NCBI GenBank assembly: GCA_949775045.1
Contig: OX459104.1
Span: 17,180,431 to 17,244,430, forward strand
Reading direction: 5' to 3'
Source: Metridium senile
Taxonomy: Eukaryota > Cnidaria > Anthozoa > Actiniaria > Metridiidae
DNA: 64,000 nt
Of this stretch, positions 48,631 through 62,375 are shown piece by piece. Below the pieces are notes generated by a model. The model searched no databases. It was not told the origin of the DNA and saw only the letters and a program-made list of their open reading frames with translations. Made by a program: the position numbers and the translations under genes. The first letter of the stretch is position 1, and each line of letters opens with the position of its first letter.

Positions 48631-50799
48631 TGTGAATATGAATATGAATAAATGAATGAATATGAATAAATAAATGAATACGAATAAATGAATGAATATG
48701 AATAAATAAATGAATATGAATAAATGAATGAATATGAATAAATGAATGAATATGAATAAATGAATGAATATGAATAAATGAATAAATATAAATAAATGAA
48801 TGAATATGAATAAATGAATGAATATGAATAAATGAATGAATATGAATAAATGAATGAATATGAATAAATGAATGAATATGAATAAATGAATGAATATGAA
48901 TAAATGAATGAATATGAATAAATGAATGAATATGAATAAATGAATATGAATAAATGAATGAATATAAATAAATGAATATGAATAAATGAATGAATATGAA
49001 TACATGAATGAATAAATATGGATAAATGAATGAATATGAATAAATGAATGAATATGAATAAATGAATGAATATGAATAAATGAATGAATATCAATAAATG
49101 AATGAATATCAATAAATGAATGAATATCAATAAATGAATGAATATCAATAAATGAATGAATATCAATAAATGAATGAATATCAATAAATGAATGAATATC
49201 AATAAATGAATGAATATCAATAAATGAATGAATATCAATAAATGAATGAATATCAATAAATGAATGAATATCAATAAATGAATGAATATCAATAAATGAA
49301 TGAATATCAATAAATGAATGAATATCAATAAATGAATGAATATCAATAAATGAATGAATATGAATAAATGAATGAATAAATGAATGAATATGGATTAATG
49401 AATGAATATGAATAAATGAATGAATATGAATAAATGAATGAATATGAATAAATGAATGAATATGAATAAATGAATGAATATGAATAAATGAATGAATGTG
49501 AATGAATAAATGAATGAATATGAATAAATGAATGAATATGAATAAATGAATGAATATGAATAAATGAATGAATGTGAATAAATGAATGAATATAAATAAA
49601 TGAATGAATATGAATAAATGAATGAATGTGAATAAATGAATGAATATGAATAAATGAATGAATATGAATAAATGAATGAATGTGAATAAATGAATGAATA
49701 TGAATAAATGAATGAATGTGAATAAATGAATGAATATGAATAAATGAATGAATATGAATAAATGAATGAATGTGAATAAATGAATGAATATAAATAAATG
49801 AATGAATATGAATAAATGAATGAATATGAATAAATGAATGAATATGAATAAATGAATGAATGTGAATAAATGAATGAATATGAATAAATGAATGAATATG
49901 AAGAAATGAATGAATGTGAATAAATGAATGAATATAAATAAATGAATAAATATGAATAAATGAATGAATATGAATAAATGAATGAATATGAATAAATGAA
50001 TGAATATGAATAAATGAATGAATATGAATAAATGAATGAATATGAATAAATGAATGAATATGAATAAATGAATGAATATGAATAAATGAATGAATATAAA
50101 TAAATGAATAAATATGAATAAATGAATGAATATGAATAAATGAATGAATATGAATAAATGAATGAATATAAATAAATGAATAAATATAAATAAATGAATA
50201 AATATGAATAAATTAATGAATATGAATAAATGAATGAATATGAATAAATGAATGAATATGAATAAATGAATGAATATGAATAAATGAATGAATATGAATG
50301 AATAAATGAATATGAATAAAATGAATAAATGAATGAATATGAATAAATGAATGAATATGAATAAATGAATGAATATGAATGAATGAAAATGAATATGAAT
50401 GAATAAAAATGAAAAAAATGAATGAATATAAATAAATGAATGAAAATGAATAAATGAATAAATATGAATAAATGAATGAATATAAATAAATGAATGAATA
50501 TGGATAAATGAATGAATATGAATAAATGAATGAATATGAATAAATGAATGAATATGAATAAATGAATGAATATGAATGAATGAATGAATATAAATAAATG
50601 AATGAATATGAATAAATGAATGAATATGAATAAATGAATGAATATGAATAAATGAATGAATATGAATAAATGAATGAATATGAATAAATGAATGAATATG
50701 AATAAATGAATGAATATGAATAAATAAAAGAATATGAATAAATGAATGAATATGAATAAATGAATGAATATGAATAAATAAATTAATATGAATAAATGA
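48631..50799. repeat. 18-bp minisatellite, about 2.2 kb
   Basis: About 120 copies of 'gaatatgaataaatgaat'. A homogeneous block of about 15 copies with 'tatcaat' occupies 49,089-49,348, and a 'tgtgaat' variant recurs through 49,490-49,925. The long open frames (FIHLFIFIHL) are repeat artefacts. Confidence 0.95.
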
Positions 50800-51440
50800 A
50801 TTTTTTAATAAAACATCATTAATGTGTTATTCACATTCTACTATTTCAGACGAGTTGGTTGACTTTTAACTCTTTTTTTACTGTTGTTATGTTTCCTGTT
50901 ATAATAGAGCAATAATTAAACATAACGCATATTTTTCAGTCAATTTTTCGTTATTCATTATTCATTATTCACCTTCAGCCCCAGAAACATGCTGCTGTTA
51001 TTAAACTCCCTCCGAAGGAATAAAAGGCGAGAGCTTAGGTTATAAATAACACGACGGTAACAAACACGAGGGAGACACGTGAAAGTTATCACATGCACAA
51101 AACAGGTTTGACAGGAAATGAAATCGAAAGTGAGACTTTCCTTCAGAGATGTCTCGCGTGGACAGAGGTTGTGGAGCAAATCGGCTACCAAACAAGTTAA
51201 ACTACTAACATAATACTCCTTAACACTATTCTAAACCTAGACAATCCTCATCCTTTTGGTAGTTATCCCCTCGCTCTCCTGTAAGTCTGCACTACTCAAT
51301 TATATTGTGTTCTTTTGTTGTTATCTGGTTATTTGACTATCACACCGCTTTAACTAGTGCACTTTGTTTCACAATTTAATGAGAACAGCTCTAATGAGAA
51401 CAGCAATATAATGTGTGCAATTTATCAATGGGATTCTAGT
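50800..51440. other. No gene; a MITE-like remnant near 51,290-51,420
   Basis: The remnant reads 'gttatttgactatcacaccg' and 'tttcacaatttaatgagaac', resembling the TA-flanked MITEs at 9,417 and 17,248. The 77-codon minus-strand frame at 50,958-51,191 has no supporting signature. Confidence 0.5.
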
Positions 51441-52450
51441 TATCTTGTACAGGTCAATAATCAGCACATTACATTTCCAAGCGTCACGCGACCAAAGAAT
51501 CAAGTCCATAACTTCTAACTAGGTAGACTTACATTCTCGCATCGTCTTCTGTGTTTAGAAGAGCAGCTTCGAAAATACTGGGTTTTAATAGTTGATTTTC
51601 ATCGAAATAGCGAATCGTATATAGAATTGGAAGAAAAGTTTCGCTTTATGAAGACACTGAATCACAAAACGCTTTAGAAGTAAAGTGGTTTGTGAAAATT
51701 TGAGTATGTAAACATACAAAAATATGATATTACATTAACTATCCTTTTCATAATATATATACAAGAAACACGTTTACAATAGAATTAAAATTATATCCTT
51801 ATACATACCTAAAAGTTGTCAATCCTCTTCAAATGTGTTTCAGTGGGTGTTCACAGTTTGCCGGATCCCAGACAGAGATCGAGCTGTTTGTGCAAACTCA
51901 ATATCTTCCAAACTTGTTCAAAACTTGCTTTAAACAGGTTTATTTTTACCTTAAAATCTAACTTGCAACAGTTTGAAACTTGGAACAACTTCAGGAAGTC
52001 AAAACGGACCAAATAACGGGTTAAAAGAGAGGCATTTTAGTAGCTAGGGCTTGTCTGTATGTGCACGATGGCCGAGGGATAATGCTAATTTACATATTTG
52101 ATTGGTATTTTGATTGGTTTAAACGACAATGGTTTCGTTACATGTCTGTGTAATGTTGATATCTATGAAGGAGAGGGGGAAGGGAGGTCGAGTAAATTTA
52201 ATACAAGGAAATTGTTACTGTGGAATATGTGCATGTGACTCATCGAATATCAATTGTCGAGGACACTTGTACAAAATAATATACTAGTCTACTAAATATA
52301 TAATAAACTTCATACCTCTATGGCTTTGATTGCCCAGTTCGTGACAGTACCAGTATCGTGACACAAGCAAATAGAACTCATTTTTAGCGACGCTATTTTA
52401 TATTTCAAAAAAAAAAAAAAAAAGACTACAGAGAAAACATTGAACATTTA
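51440..52450. repeat. Dispersed module, copy 3
   Basis: Copy of the module at 47,010 and 34,900, leading directly into the duplicated segment, as the satellite array does at 13,560. Confidence 0.75.
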
Positions 52451-53456
52451 GCTTAGTAGCGAAAGTTTGTCTGTATGTTTGTGTACGATGGCCGAGGGAT
52501 AATGCTAATTTGTATAGCGGAAGTAACAGTGGTTTCGTGACAGTTCTGTAACATAAAACGCTGATGCCACGCATTATCTATGACCGAAAGGGGGAGGGGA
52601 GGGGAGGGGGAGTAATAATATTAATACTGTGGAATTTAACAGTTTAATATATCGATCGAATATCAATTGTCGAGGAATCTTGTACAATATAATTCTTATT
52701 CAATTATTGACTACAAACAATAGAAAAAATATAGAAAACAATAGAATTAGCATAAAGTTGTTCTACAGTTGACTCTCTACTAAGCAACCAACCTCAGAAC
52801 AGAAAAAAGTGGTCGCTTACGGGAGATGCCGTCACTTACAAGAACCTTAACACAGGAAGCCCAAAGCCTGGAAATCCTATCACATGAGGCGGACAAAACC
52901 ATGCTTTATTTTTAACACGTCCGGACAGATGTCTAAAATTATCAAGGATTCGGTAAAAATTGGCAATGAAAAAATACAAAACTTGAACCGTTAAGTCCCA
53001 GTTTCTTACAAGAGAAATCGAATATATAATTTATATGGGAAATAACACGGGAAATTGAAAAAGTGGTCGCTGAATTACGTCTGAGAGTTGACATTCAAAG
53101 TATGTATAAAGTAGGTTGTTGTTTTTTAAAACAATTAAAATTGTTAAGCACAGGAAGCCCATGATTTCTCCCCACCTACCTCCCCCTCCACTCTCCCCTA
53201 CACGTTACAAGACTGGGGTATGTCTGTGGTTAATAAACTAAGTATTATGTGAATCTGAGATTATAATTCTGAATGCAAAGGGTTTGTTCTTCGGCTGCAC
53301 AGACTCTAAGGTCTAGACACTAAGGTCTAAAAGAAATAATGTAGAAAAAACTGTGCTGCTTTTTAAAGCTTTTAAAACGATTTCTACTTGAGAATTGTGA
53401 CAGTTTTGCGTTTTCTAGAATAAGGATGTGAAATTGCAGGACCCGTCCCATCATGC

Positions 53457-54828
<1,372 letters not shown>

Positions 54829-54930
54829 TACACACACTAACCTGCTTTAATTTACGACGACGAACCCTGGTTTTTTGCAATATGCCACAGGAAGCCCGCG
54901 TCGTGTTTTTTCTTTTTCTTCGTTTGTTAT

Positions 54931-55147
54931 GGCCCGTTTACACTAGCAATTTTGTCGCGCGACAGGAGGTATTTTAACGCAGCTTTATCCCGCAATTTTG
55001 AATAGGCTCAAAGTTAGGATAGAGAAAGTCTTAGAAAATTGCACTAAATTTGGAGCATGTTCAAAGTAGCGTTGACAAACCTGCGATAAAATCGCCATTG
55101 AAATCGCAGCTCTTGTCTTGCGACAAAATTGCTAGTGTAAACTGGCC
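54931..55147. mobile_element. MITE with 'ggcccgtttacactagcaat' ends, copy 2
   Basis: Counterpart of 16,819-17,025 within the duplicated segment, with a 10-bp insertion ('aggtatttta') near the left end. Confidence 0.8.
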
Positions 55148-55569
55148 TTAAGAGATGCCTGCAGAGGAGGCTAAATGAATTACTAGAGGCGCAACAAGCC
55201 ATGGCCACAGTTAGTAAATGGCTTATCTAAAATAGCTAACACTGTGAGGCGTTTCTGAAGTAATTCACATGGAAAGTGCGCTACATAAATTCCATATGAT
55301 ACAAATATATTAGGTAATACCTAATAGCGGAGCTCCCAGTTTAATTTTTTCTTACAACATCAATATGTGCAAGTATATAGTTTTTGTGCACGGGTCATAA
55401 AAACTGTACGTGATGACGTAGGCGTATTTGATAGTATGTGAAAGAAATACTATTTCTTACTGTTCAAGGTTACTCAAGAAAAAAACGAGAAATATTAATC
55501 TGGGATATATACATATATATTCGACTATAAGTCAACTATATTTATCAAGATTTTTGCTAAAGATTATGA

Positions 55570-58100
55570 AATACGGTTCATGCAATATAAATGTTGTAAA
55601 TATGTAAAGCTTGTTGACTGATATCTATATACAAACTTTAATAGCAGTAAACAAAACAACAATCTACTCTGTTGATGTTTACGGTTCAATATAAATACTA
55701 TAAATATGTCAATATAAATGTTGTAAATATGTAAAGCTTGTTGACTGATATCTATATACAAATTATTATAGCAGTAAACAAAATAACAATCTACTCTGTT
55801 GATGTTTACAGTCCAATATAAATGTTGTAAATATGTAAAGCTTGTTGACTGATATCTATATACAAATTATTATAGCAGTAAACAAAACAACAATCTACTC
55901 TGTAGATGTTTACGGTTCAATAGAATTGTTGTAAATATGTAAAGCTTGTTGACTGATATCTATATACAAATTATTATAGCAGTAAACAAAACAACAATCT
56001 ACTCTGTTGATGTTTACGGTTAAATATAAATACTATAAATATGTCAATATAAACGTTGTAAATATTTAAAGCTTGTTGACTGATATCTATATACAAACTT
56101 TAATAGCAGTAAACAAAACAACAATCTACTCTGTTGATGTTTACGGTTCAATATAAATACTATAAATATGTCAATATAAATGTTGTAAATATGTAAAGCT
56201 TGTTGACTGATATCTATATACAAATTATTATAGCAGTAAACAAAATAACAATCTACTCTGTTGATGTTTACTGTCCAATATAAATGTTGTAAATATGTAA
56301 AGCTTGTTGACTGATATCTATATACAAATTATTATAGCAGTAAACAAAACAACAATCTACTCTGTAGATGTTTACGGTTCAATAGAATTGTTGTAAATAT
56401 GTAAAGCTTGTTGACTGATATCTATATACAAATTATTATAGCAGTAAACAAAACAACAATCTACTCTGTTGATGTTTACGGTTAAATATAAATACTATAA
56501 ATATGTCAATATAAACGTTGTAAATATTTAAAGCTTGTTGACTGATATCTATATACAAATTATTATAGCAGTAAACAAAACAACAATCTACTCTGTTGAT
56601 GTTTACGGTTCAATATAAATACTATAAATATGTCAATATAAATGTTGTAAATATGTAAAGCTTGTTGACTGATATCTATATACAAATTATTATAGCAGTA
56701 AAAAAACAACAATCTACTCTGTTGATGTTTACAGTTCAATATGGGAGGTTTTTTTGTGACGTATTTTGGTGGCGTGTACACAAGCTGGCCGATGCTGGCC
56801 GTCAAAGTTTTTATGAAACTATCGGCAAAGTGTAAAAAGTGCAGAATTATTTAGTCTATTTCGTATTAAGTAAAATTTTGAACATCAAGATAGCAAGTTT
56901 TAGGTATTTTACTCTATTTTCCAAATAAATTTATTGATATCTCAATTATAAAACTGAGTTTTTACACAGTTTTTGATTCTGTCACGAAGCCTACAAGTCC
57001 TTTTTGTCACGTTCGCCATATTGAAATTCAGTCGTACAAGACACATTCGTGTAAATTTAAAAACATTTACTTCACTTTACAAACAAAATTAACTTCTTGA
57101 ATTTGACTTATGTATATTACCTAACTGCTTTGGATGACCGGTGAAAATCCGATGGCATTTTGTTATGATTTGTGAAGATTTTTTCTCCATTGCTAATTCA
57201 TTACACGAAGATGGTGTGTTGATATTTTTCTTTCTTTTTCCGTTAGTAACATAAAATGTCCTCAAGTCCTATTCATGTGACAGATTGTGATTTTGTTTTT
57301 CCACTGTTTCTGATTTTTGAGAATCACAACATCGTTTTAGGCAATTTTTTTCATCAAAACATGATAAAGTTGGCATCGATGCGAACAAGTGCAAGGCGGC
57401 CAGTTTGACGGCCAGACTCGAGACGAGGCCAGTGTGTGACGTCAAAAAAAGATTCCATAAAACCTCCCATAAATGTTGTAAATATGTAAAGCTTGTTGAC
57501 TGATATCTATATACATATTACTATAGCAGTAAACAAAACAACAATCTACTCTGTTGATGTTTACGGTTCAATAAAAATACTATAAATATGTCAATATAAA
57601 CGTTGTAAATATGTAAAGCTTGTTGACGGATATCTATATACAAATTATTATAGCAGTAAACAAAACAACAATCTACTCTGTTGATGTTTACGGTTTAATA
57701 TAAATGTTGTAAATATGTAAAGCTTGTTGACTGATATCTATATACAAATTATTATAGCAGTAAACAAAACAACAATCTACTCTGTTGATGTTTACAGTTC
57801 AATATAAATGTTGTAAATATGTAAAGCTTGTTGACTGATATCTATATACAAACTGTTATAGCAGTAAACAAAACAACAATCTACTCTGTTGATGTTTACA
57901 GTTCAATATAAATGTTGTAAATATGAGTAAAGCTTGTTGACTGATATCTATATACAAATTATTATAGCAGTAAACAAAACAACAATCTACTCTGTTTATG
58001 TTTACGGTTCAATATATTAATGTTGTAAATATGTAAAGCTTGTTGACTGATATCTATATACAAACTGTTATAGCAGTAAACAAAACAACAATCTATGCCT
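55570..58100. repeat. 118/141-bp tandem array
   Basis: Around 15 copies of a unit with 'atgtaaagcttgttgactga', 'agcagtaaacaaaacaacaa' and 'tctactctgttgatgtttac'. Some units carry an extra 23 bp ('actataaatatgtcaatata'). It is split at 56,742-57,469 by a TIR element. Confidence 0.9.
56742..57469. mobile_element. 728-bp TIR element in the tandem array, TA duplication
   Basis: Tips 'tgggaggtttt' and complement, imperfect TIR of about 80 bp with 'ctggccgtcaaa', flanked by TA (56,740 and 57,470). Non-coding. Confidence 0.8.
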
Positions 58101-59420
58101 ATCATCGACACAAAGTTTTTTCATCAAAAAAGGATTTTAAAAACAAGTTTATAGATAAACTATCAATGGATATTACTTTTCTGTAAGTAGAAAATTGTAG
58201 TAAATGTAACTATGCTGTAATGGCCATGGAGTTGTTGTCGTTTTAATTTTATGCGTTTTTTCAGTCTTTTCAAATCAAGGTGACAAGTTCTATTTTTGGC
58301 GCGTTTCAGCAATGCCAAGGCACCTTTTTGCTTCAAAAGCAAGACAAAACGCTGAGAAAAATCAAGATTTTGAGCTTCAAATTGACAAAAAAAATTATTT
58401 GAACTAGACCTTAATAGAATGGTAACTATGTATTAAAAGGAAAAAAGGAAATTTTAAAGCATTTCTTTGTAAAAAAACGACATTTTTATCGTATTGGATT
58501 TACTAAAAAGTAGTCATGGCAAATCTTCAAAACAAAACAAAAAATTATTTTCAAGTGGAATTAAAAGCCTCAAGAATAAGTTCTACCAACACAAGATCGA
58601 TTTGAAAAGACAAGGATTTTAAAACAAGGTATTTTATTATGAAAAACTTTGTGTAAAACATCATTTTCGACTTTGAAGTAAAAACTACTAAAAAAAGCTC
58701 GTTTAGTAAGCATAAAATAGTCAATTATTGAAATTGCTAAATAAACAGAAGTTATTCAACCAATTTAAATTGTGTTTGTATTTCAATTTATCTTTGATGT
58801 TTTCTGTTTATGAGGTTTAAAAAGTACATAAATAAACACCTTTCAATCGACCAAAGTACAATTTACACATGCACAAACATCGTTTCATGTACGGTTTTTA
58901 TCTCAAAAAGTAAATAAAATGGAGATAAACCTTTTCTCTTTTCTTTCTATAATAAAACAGAGAACGGATTTTTCCTTTTTGAGGCTTAATTATTGCAAGT
59001 TTTGAGGTGTTTTTTTTTTTTTTTCTCTCAAAAACTTGAAACAAATAATAATCTTGAACTTACTTTATCGGTGATTATTTTCCTGAGGTTTTCTTCTCTT
59101 CAATGACATTGATCATATTTTGACGAATAAATGTATGTACTTGAATTTTGATGGTTTAAACATTCTTCATAGTTCAACTGCCAAGCTTGAAAATCCTTCA
59201 ATAAACTGTGCCGAGGGAAGATTTGAAGACAGTTTTCATAACAAACAAGGTCGCTTCTTTATCAATTTTGTTTTGAATTGCTGTAGTCTTTTAATATTCT
59301 TCCACGAAGGTATCCACAAATAGGTTTTCTTGATCTTTTGGAATCAGTCTTTTCTGCTTTTCTTTAGTATAATTTCTTCGTTTTTGTGTCCTTCGAGTTT
59401 ATGTTCTTCTTCGGTCAAAA
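58101..59420. other. AT-rich, no supported gene
   Basis: Long A/T tracts. A 67-codon frame at 59,120-59,323 shows no recognisable signature. Confidence 0.5.
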
Positions 59421-59427
59421 CTCTCTT

Positions 59428-59593
59428 TGTTCTTCGAAGTTCATCTTTCTCCGTTGTTATTTTGTATTAATGTAAGCTCTGCTATTTTGTTGTTGTTTGT
59501 TTGACTTTTTTGTTCTTCGAAGTTCATCTTTGTCCGTTGTTATTTTGTATTAATGTAAGCTCTGCTATTTTGTTGTTGTTTGTTTGACTTTTT
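59428..59593. repeat. 83-bp tandem duplication
   Basis: Two near-identical copies starting 'tgttcttcgaagttcatct'. Confidence 0.85.
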
Positions 59594-59636
59594 TGTCGAT
59601 AAGTTAAAAGAACAACTTTGCTTTGTTGATCTAGCG

Positions 59637-59863
59637 CTATTTGGCGCGCGCGTCACTTTCGTTCCCGCCGAAATATAACAACCAATCAGCATCGCGATGG
59701 GCGCGGACGTCGGACGTCGGACGTCGGACGTCGGACGTCGGACGTCGGACGTACGCTTGGGATTCCTGTGTGAAAACCATCGAAAATCGACTCGATGCAT
59801 TACCATTTTTTCTTAAGTATGGTGCTCCGCTCGCGCGGGCCTTCGGCCCGCGCGGGAGCTCCG
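59637..59863. promoter_or_regulatory. CpG-rich promoter-like terminus with (GGACGTC)n
   Basis: In strong contrast to the AT-rich surroundings, this holds 'ttggcgcgcgcgtcac', E2F-like 'ttcccgccgaaa', CCAAT-like 'accaatcagc', about seven GGACGTC heptamers at 59,704-59,752, and a perfect hairpin cgcgcgggcc-ttc-ggcccgcgcg at 59,832-59,854. No downstream gene is evident on either strand. Confidence 0.5.
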
Positions 59864-60095
59864 CTATGATATTATGCATTAGAACATATTTCATGATCAC
59901 ATTGTATATAAAATCAATATCATTATCATTGATTTAATAGAGTGAAGTCGTTTAACCTGTGAAATAGATATTAGACTAATACACCTTACCAGTCTAGAAT
60001 TCCATTGTTTTCTTTTGTGTCTATTTGACTATTACACCTTGACTATTTAATTTAGTTTCACGGGTTCAATGTCTTCACTCTATCAGACCCAATAT

Positions 60096-60203
60096 GTAAT
60101 ATATACAATATGAGCGGGAGATCTGTATGGGCATTTACAATGGCGAGCCGCAGGCGAGCCATTGTAAAGCCCATACAGATCGGACGCGAATATTGTACAT
60201 TAC
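60096..60203. repeat. 108-bp imperfect palindrome
   Basis: Arms 'catttacaatggcgagccg' and 'gatctgtatgggc' pair with their complements; tips 'gtaatatatacaatat' and 'gaatattgtacattac'. It abuts the next TIR element, so both may belong to one insertion. Confidence 0.75.
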
Positions 60204-61199
60204 TTGTGAAATCAAAGAATAATGAATAAGGCGCAAAAACCAATCAATATAGAGTTCATTGAGATTGCATGTGAATGTTTATATTCCTTGTAGAATGGAT
60301 TAAACCGCTAAGACAATGAAGGGCAATCAAGTGAGTTTCCTTATTGTCATTCAAAATTGTGTAGAAAAGTGAAATCGTGAGCATCTAGGTCTCAAGAGAT
60401 TATTATTCATTTGCCTCACTTATGGCTTTGAATTAATTTATTATTGAATTATTTGTAAGCCGTTTGTTAGTATAGAGTTGAGGTCGAAGATGGCGTCTCG
60501 TTTTCGAGAACCTAAAAGCAAAAACGAAGAGAGAATTTTACTTTCAAAAGTGGTTCCCAAGAATACAACATACAATACCAAATGGTGTGTAAAAGTCTTT
60601 ACTAAATGGCAGCAAACAAGAACAAATAAACGAGTACAATTGGAGACGTGTGGTTGGGATGGCTTCGATATGACGAACGTGGAAGATTTGACAGTCCCAT
60701 TTGAAGAAATGTCTGCGAAAACTCTTAACTTCTGGTTATCCAAGTTTATTGGGGAAGTGGCAAAGCAATGATAATGAAAGTAAGGTGTTCTTTAATTTAG
60801 TTTTCAATAACTGCAATATTAATATTGCCTTTACGAACAAAAAAACTGTATTGTAATATTTCACAATGAAGAAAGTTCATTAAACAAAGTGTGGATAATA
60901 ATCTGTTTCGTGTCTTTTATTAACACAATTTTTTTTCACCGAAACAAAATGTGCATTCTCAAATAAGATGACCTGTATCAAAAGTTATGAATACTAATTA
61001 GGACAGCATGGGATCTGTATTACAAGTTAATTTACTGATTAATAATTCATCAACCCCAACTTTTCCCTAATGACTTTTCAAACCCTTCCCGTGCTTTTAG
61101 CTACTTCATGTGTATTGGTATTTACAAAGGTCTACATGTGACTCAATTGCAGTGTCTTCATTGGTTTTGCGCCTCATTGATTATTCATGAATTTTACAA
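60204..61199. mobile_element. 996-bp TIR element carrying a gene-derived ORF
   Basis: Imperfect TIRs of about 65 bp contain 'ggcgcaaaaaccaat' on the left and 'attggttttgcgcc' on the right. Copy 1 of the segment has an empty site at 17,396. No transposase; the only coding sequence is the host-like ORF at 60,490. Confidence 0.75.
60490..60771 (+). CDS. QRICH1/KCTD1-like N-terminal module, short ORF
   Basis: A 93-residue ORF starting MASRFREPKSKNEERILL, with VPKNTTYNTKWCVKVFTKWQ and ending SAKTLNFWLSKFIGEVAKQ. This is the N-terminal helical module of metazoan proteins related to QRICH1, ZMYM and KCTD1-like sequences, a group linked to Crypton tyrosine recombinases. In those proteins the module is followed by a DUF3504/recombinase-like domain; here a TGA TAA pair ends it. 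The ATG context 'gaagatggcgtc' is TISU-like, which supports this start. It sits alone within a TIR element, so it is either a captured gene fragment or a small derived gene. Expression unknown. Confidence 0.65.
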   Translation: MASRFREPKSKNEERILLSKVVPKNTTYNTKWCVKVFTKWQQTRTNKRVQLETCGWDGFDMTNVEDLTVPFEEMSAKTLNFWLSKFIGEVAKQ

Positions 61200-61831
61200 A
61201 GACATTTAGTATATCATGGCCTTAATAGAAACTGCAATAAAATAATATTAGCATATGGAGTGAAGTCATTTAACCTGTGAAATAGATATTAGACTAATAC
61301 ACCTTAGCAGTCTAGAATTCCATTGTTTTCTTTTGTATCTATTTGACTATTCCACCTTGACTATTTAATATATACAAGCGAGCGAAGCATGGCAGCAATC
61401 CTATTTCAGTTAGCAGAAGGCAAAAAAAGTTCGAGATTTGTTTGGACCAAAATGCAATGCGAGCGACGAGAAAACGATAGATCTTTTGTTCTAGCTATCC
61501 CACAATTCTTTCTACAACAATGCAAACTCGTGCTTCGTCTTCGTGCATCAACTCGATAATGTACATACATCTAATTCAAGAAAGGTTGACGGGGCGAACG
61601 GCGATTGGCGATTGGCGATTGCACGACCGAAAGGGACTGAGGGTAATACCATTTTTTTCTTATTCCATTCCAAATTAGCAGCGACACTCCCCCACCCGAT
61701 TTATTTTACATTTCATTAAAGGTGAGCTATATAAATTCCGTATCATTATCATTAATAGGCATTCCAAAATCATCATCATGGGTTCAATATCGAGACCCAA
61801 TATAGACATTTAGCATCTCATGGCCTTGATA

Positions 61832-62375
61832 AGAACTGCAATAATATAACTACGACACAAATATTCACACATCATCATTTTATTTAAAGACAAATTTGTT
61901 AATTCTAGTCAAGTACAGCCTTTTCGAAAAGGTTGATGTCATAAAATCATACTAACAAAAGTTAATTATAACTGCAATAATTTAACTACGACACAAATAT
62001 TCACACATCATCATTTTATTTAAAGACAAAGTTGTTAATTCTAGTCAAGTACAGCCTTTTCGAAAAGGTTGATGTCATAAAATCATACTAACAAAAGTTA
62101 ATTAAAACTGCAATAATATAACTATGATACAAATATTCACACATCATCATTTTATTTAAAGACAAAGTTGTTAATTCTAGTCAAGTACAGCCTTTTCGAA
62201 AAGGTTGATGTCATAAAATCATACTAACAAAAGTTAATTAAAACTGCAATAATATAACTATGACACAAATATTCACACATCATCATTTTATTTAAAGACA
62301 AACTTGTTAATTCTAGTCAAGTACAGCCTTTTCAAAAAGGTCAGATGTCATAAAGTCATACTAATAAAAGTTAAT
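61832..62375. repeat. 136-bp tandem repeat, four copies
   Basis: Same unit as 18,033-18,305 (two copies), expanded to four here. Confidence 0.85.

Larger units (their letters stand above)
55302..59864. mobile_element. 4.56-kb insertion, non-coding, TE-like
   Basis: Copy 1 lacks this sequence (empty site near 17,172). 'tatgata' flanks it (55,295-55,301 and 59,865-59,871), and 'agcggagctccc' near the left end is matched by 'gggagctccgct' at the right end. It contains a tandem array, a nested TIR element, a non-coding AT-rich part and a CpG-rich terminus. No transposase or replicase is seen. The left tip is offset about 20 bp from the inverted motif, so the exact element edge is uncertain. Confidence 0.6.

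Noticed and set aside
48613..49346. Open frames of FIHLFIFIHL or LIFIHL repeats
   Set aside because: They follow the 18-bp minisatellite, whose period is a multiple of three; no start context and no non-repeat domain.
48631..50799. CRISPR-like regular array
   Set aside because: The units are directly adjacent with no unique spacers, and the DNA is eukaryotic.
59540..59937. Frames through the GGACGTC array (VRRPTSD repeats)
   Set aside because: They are heptamer translations in several frames on both strands; the region looks regulatory or structural instead.
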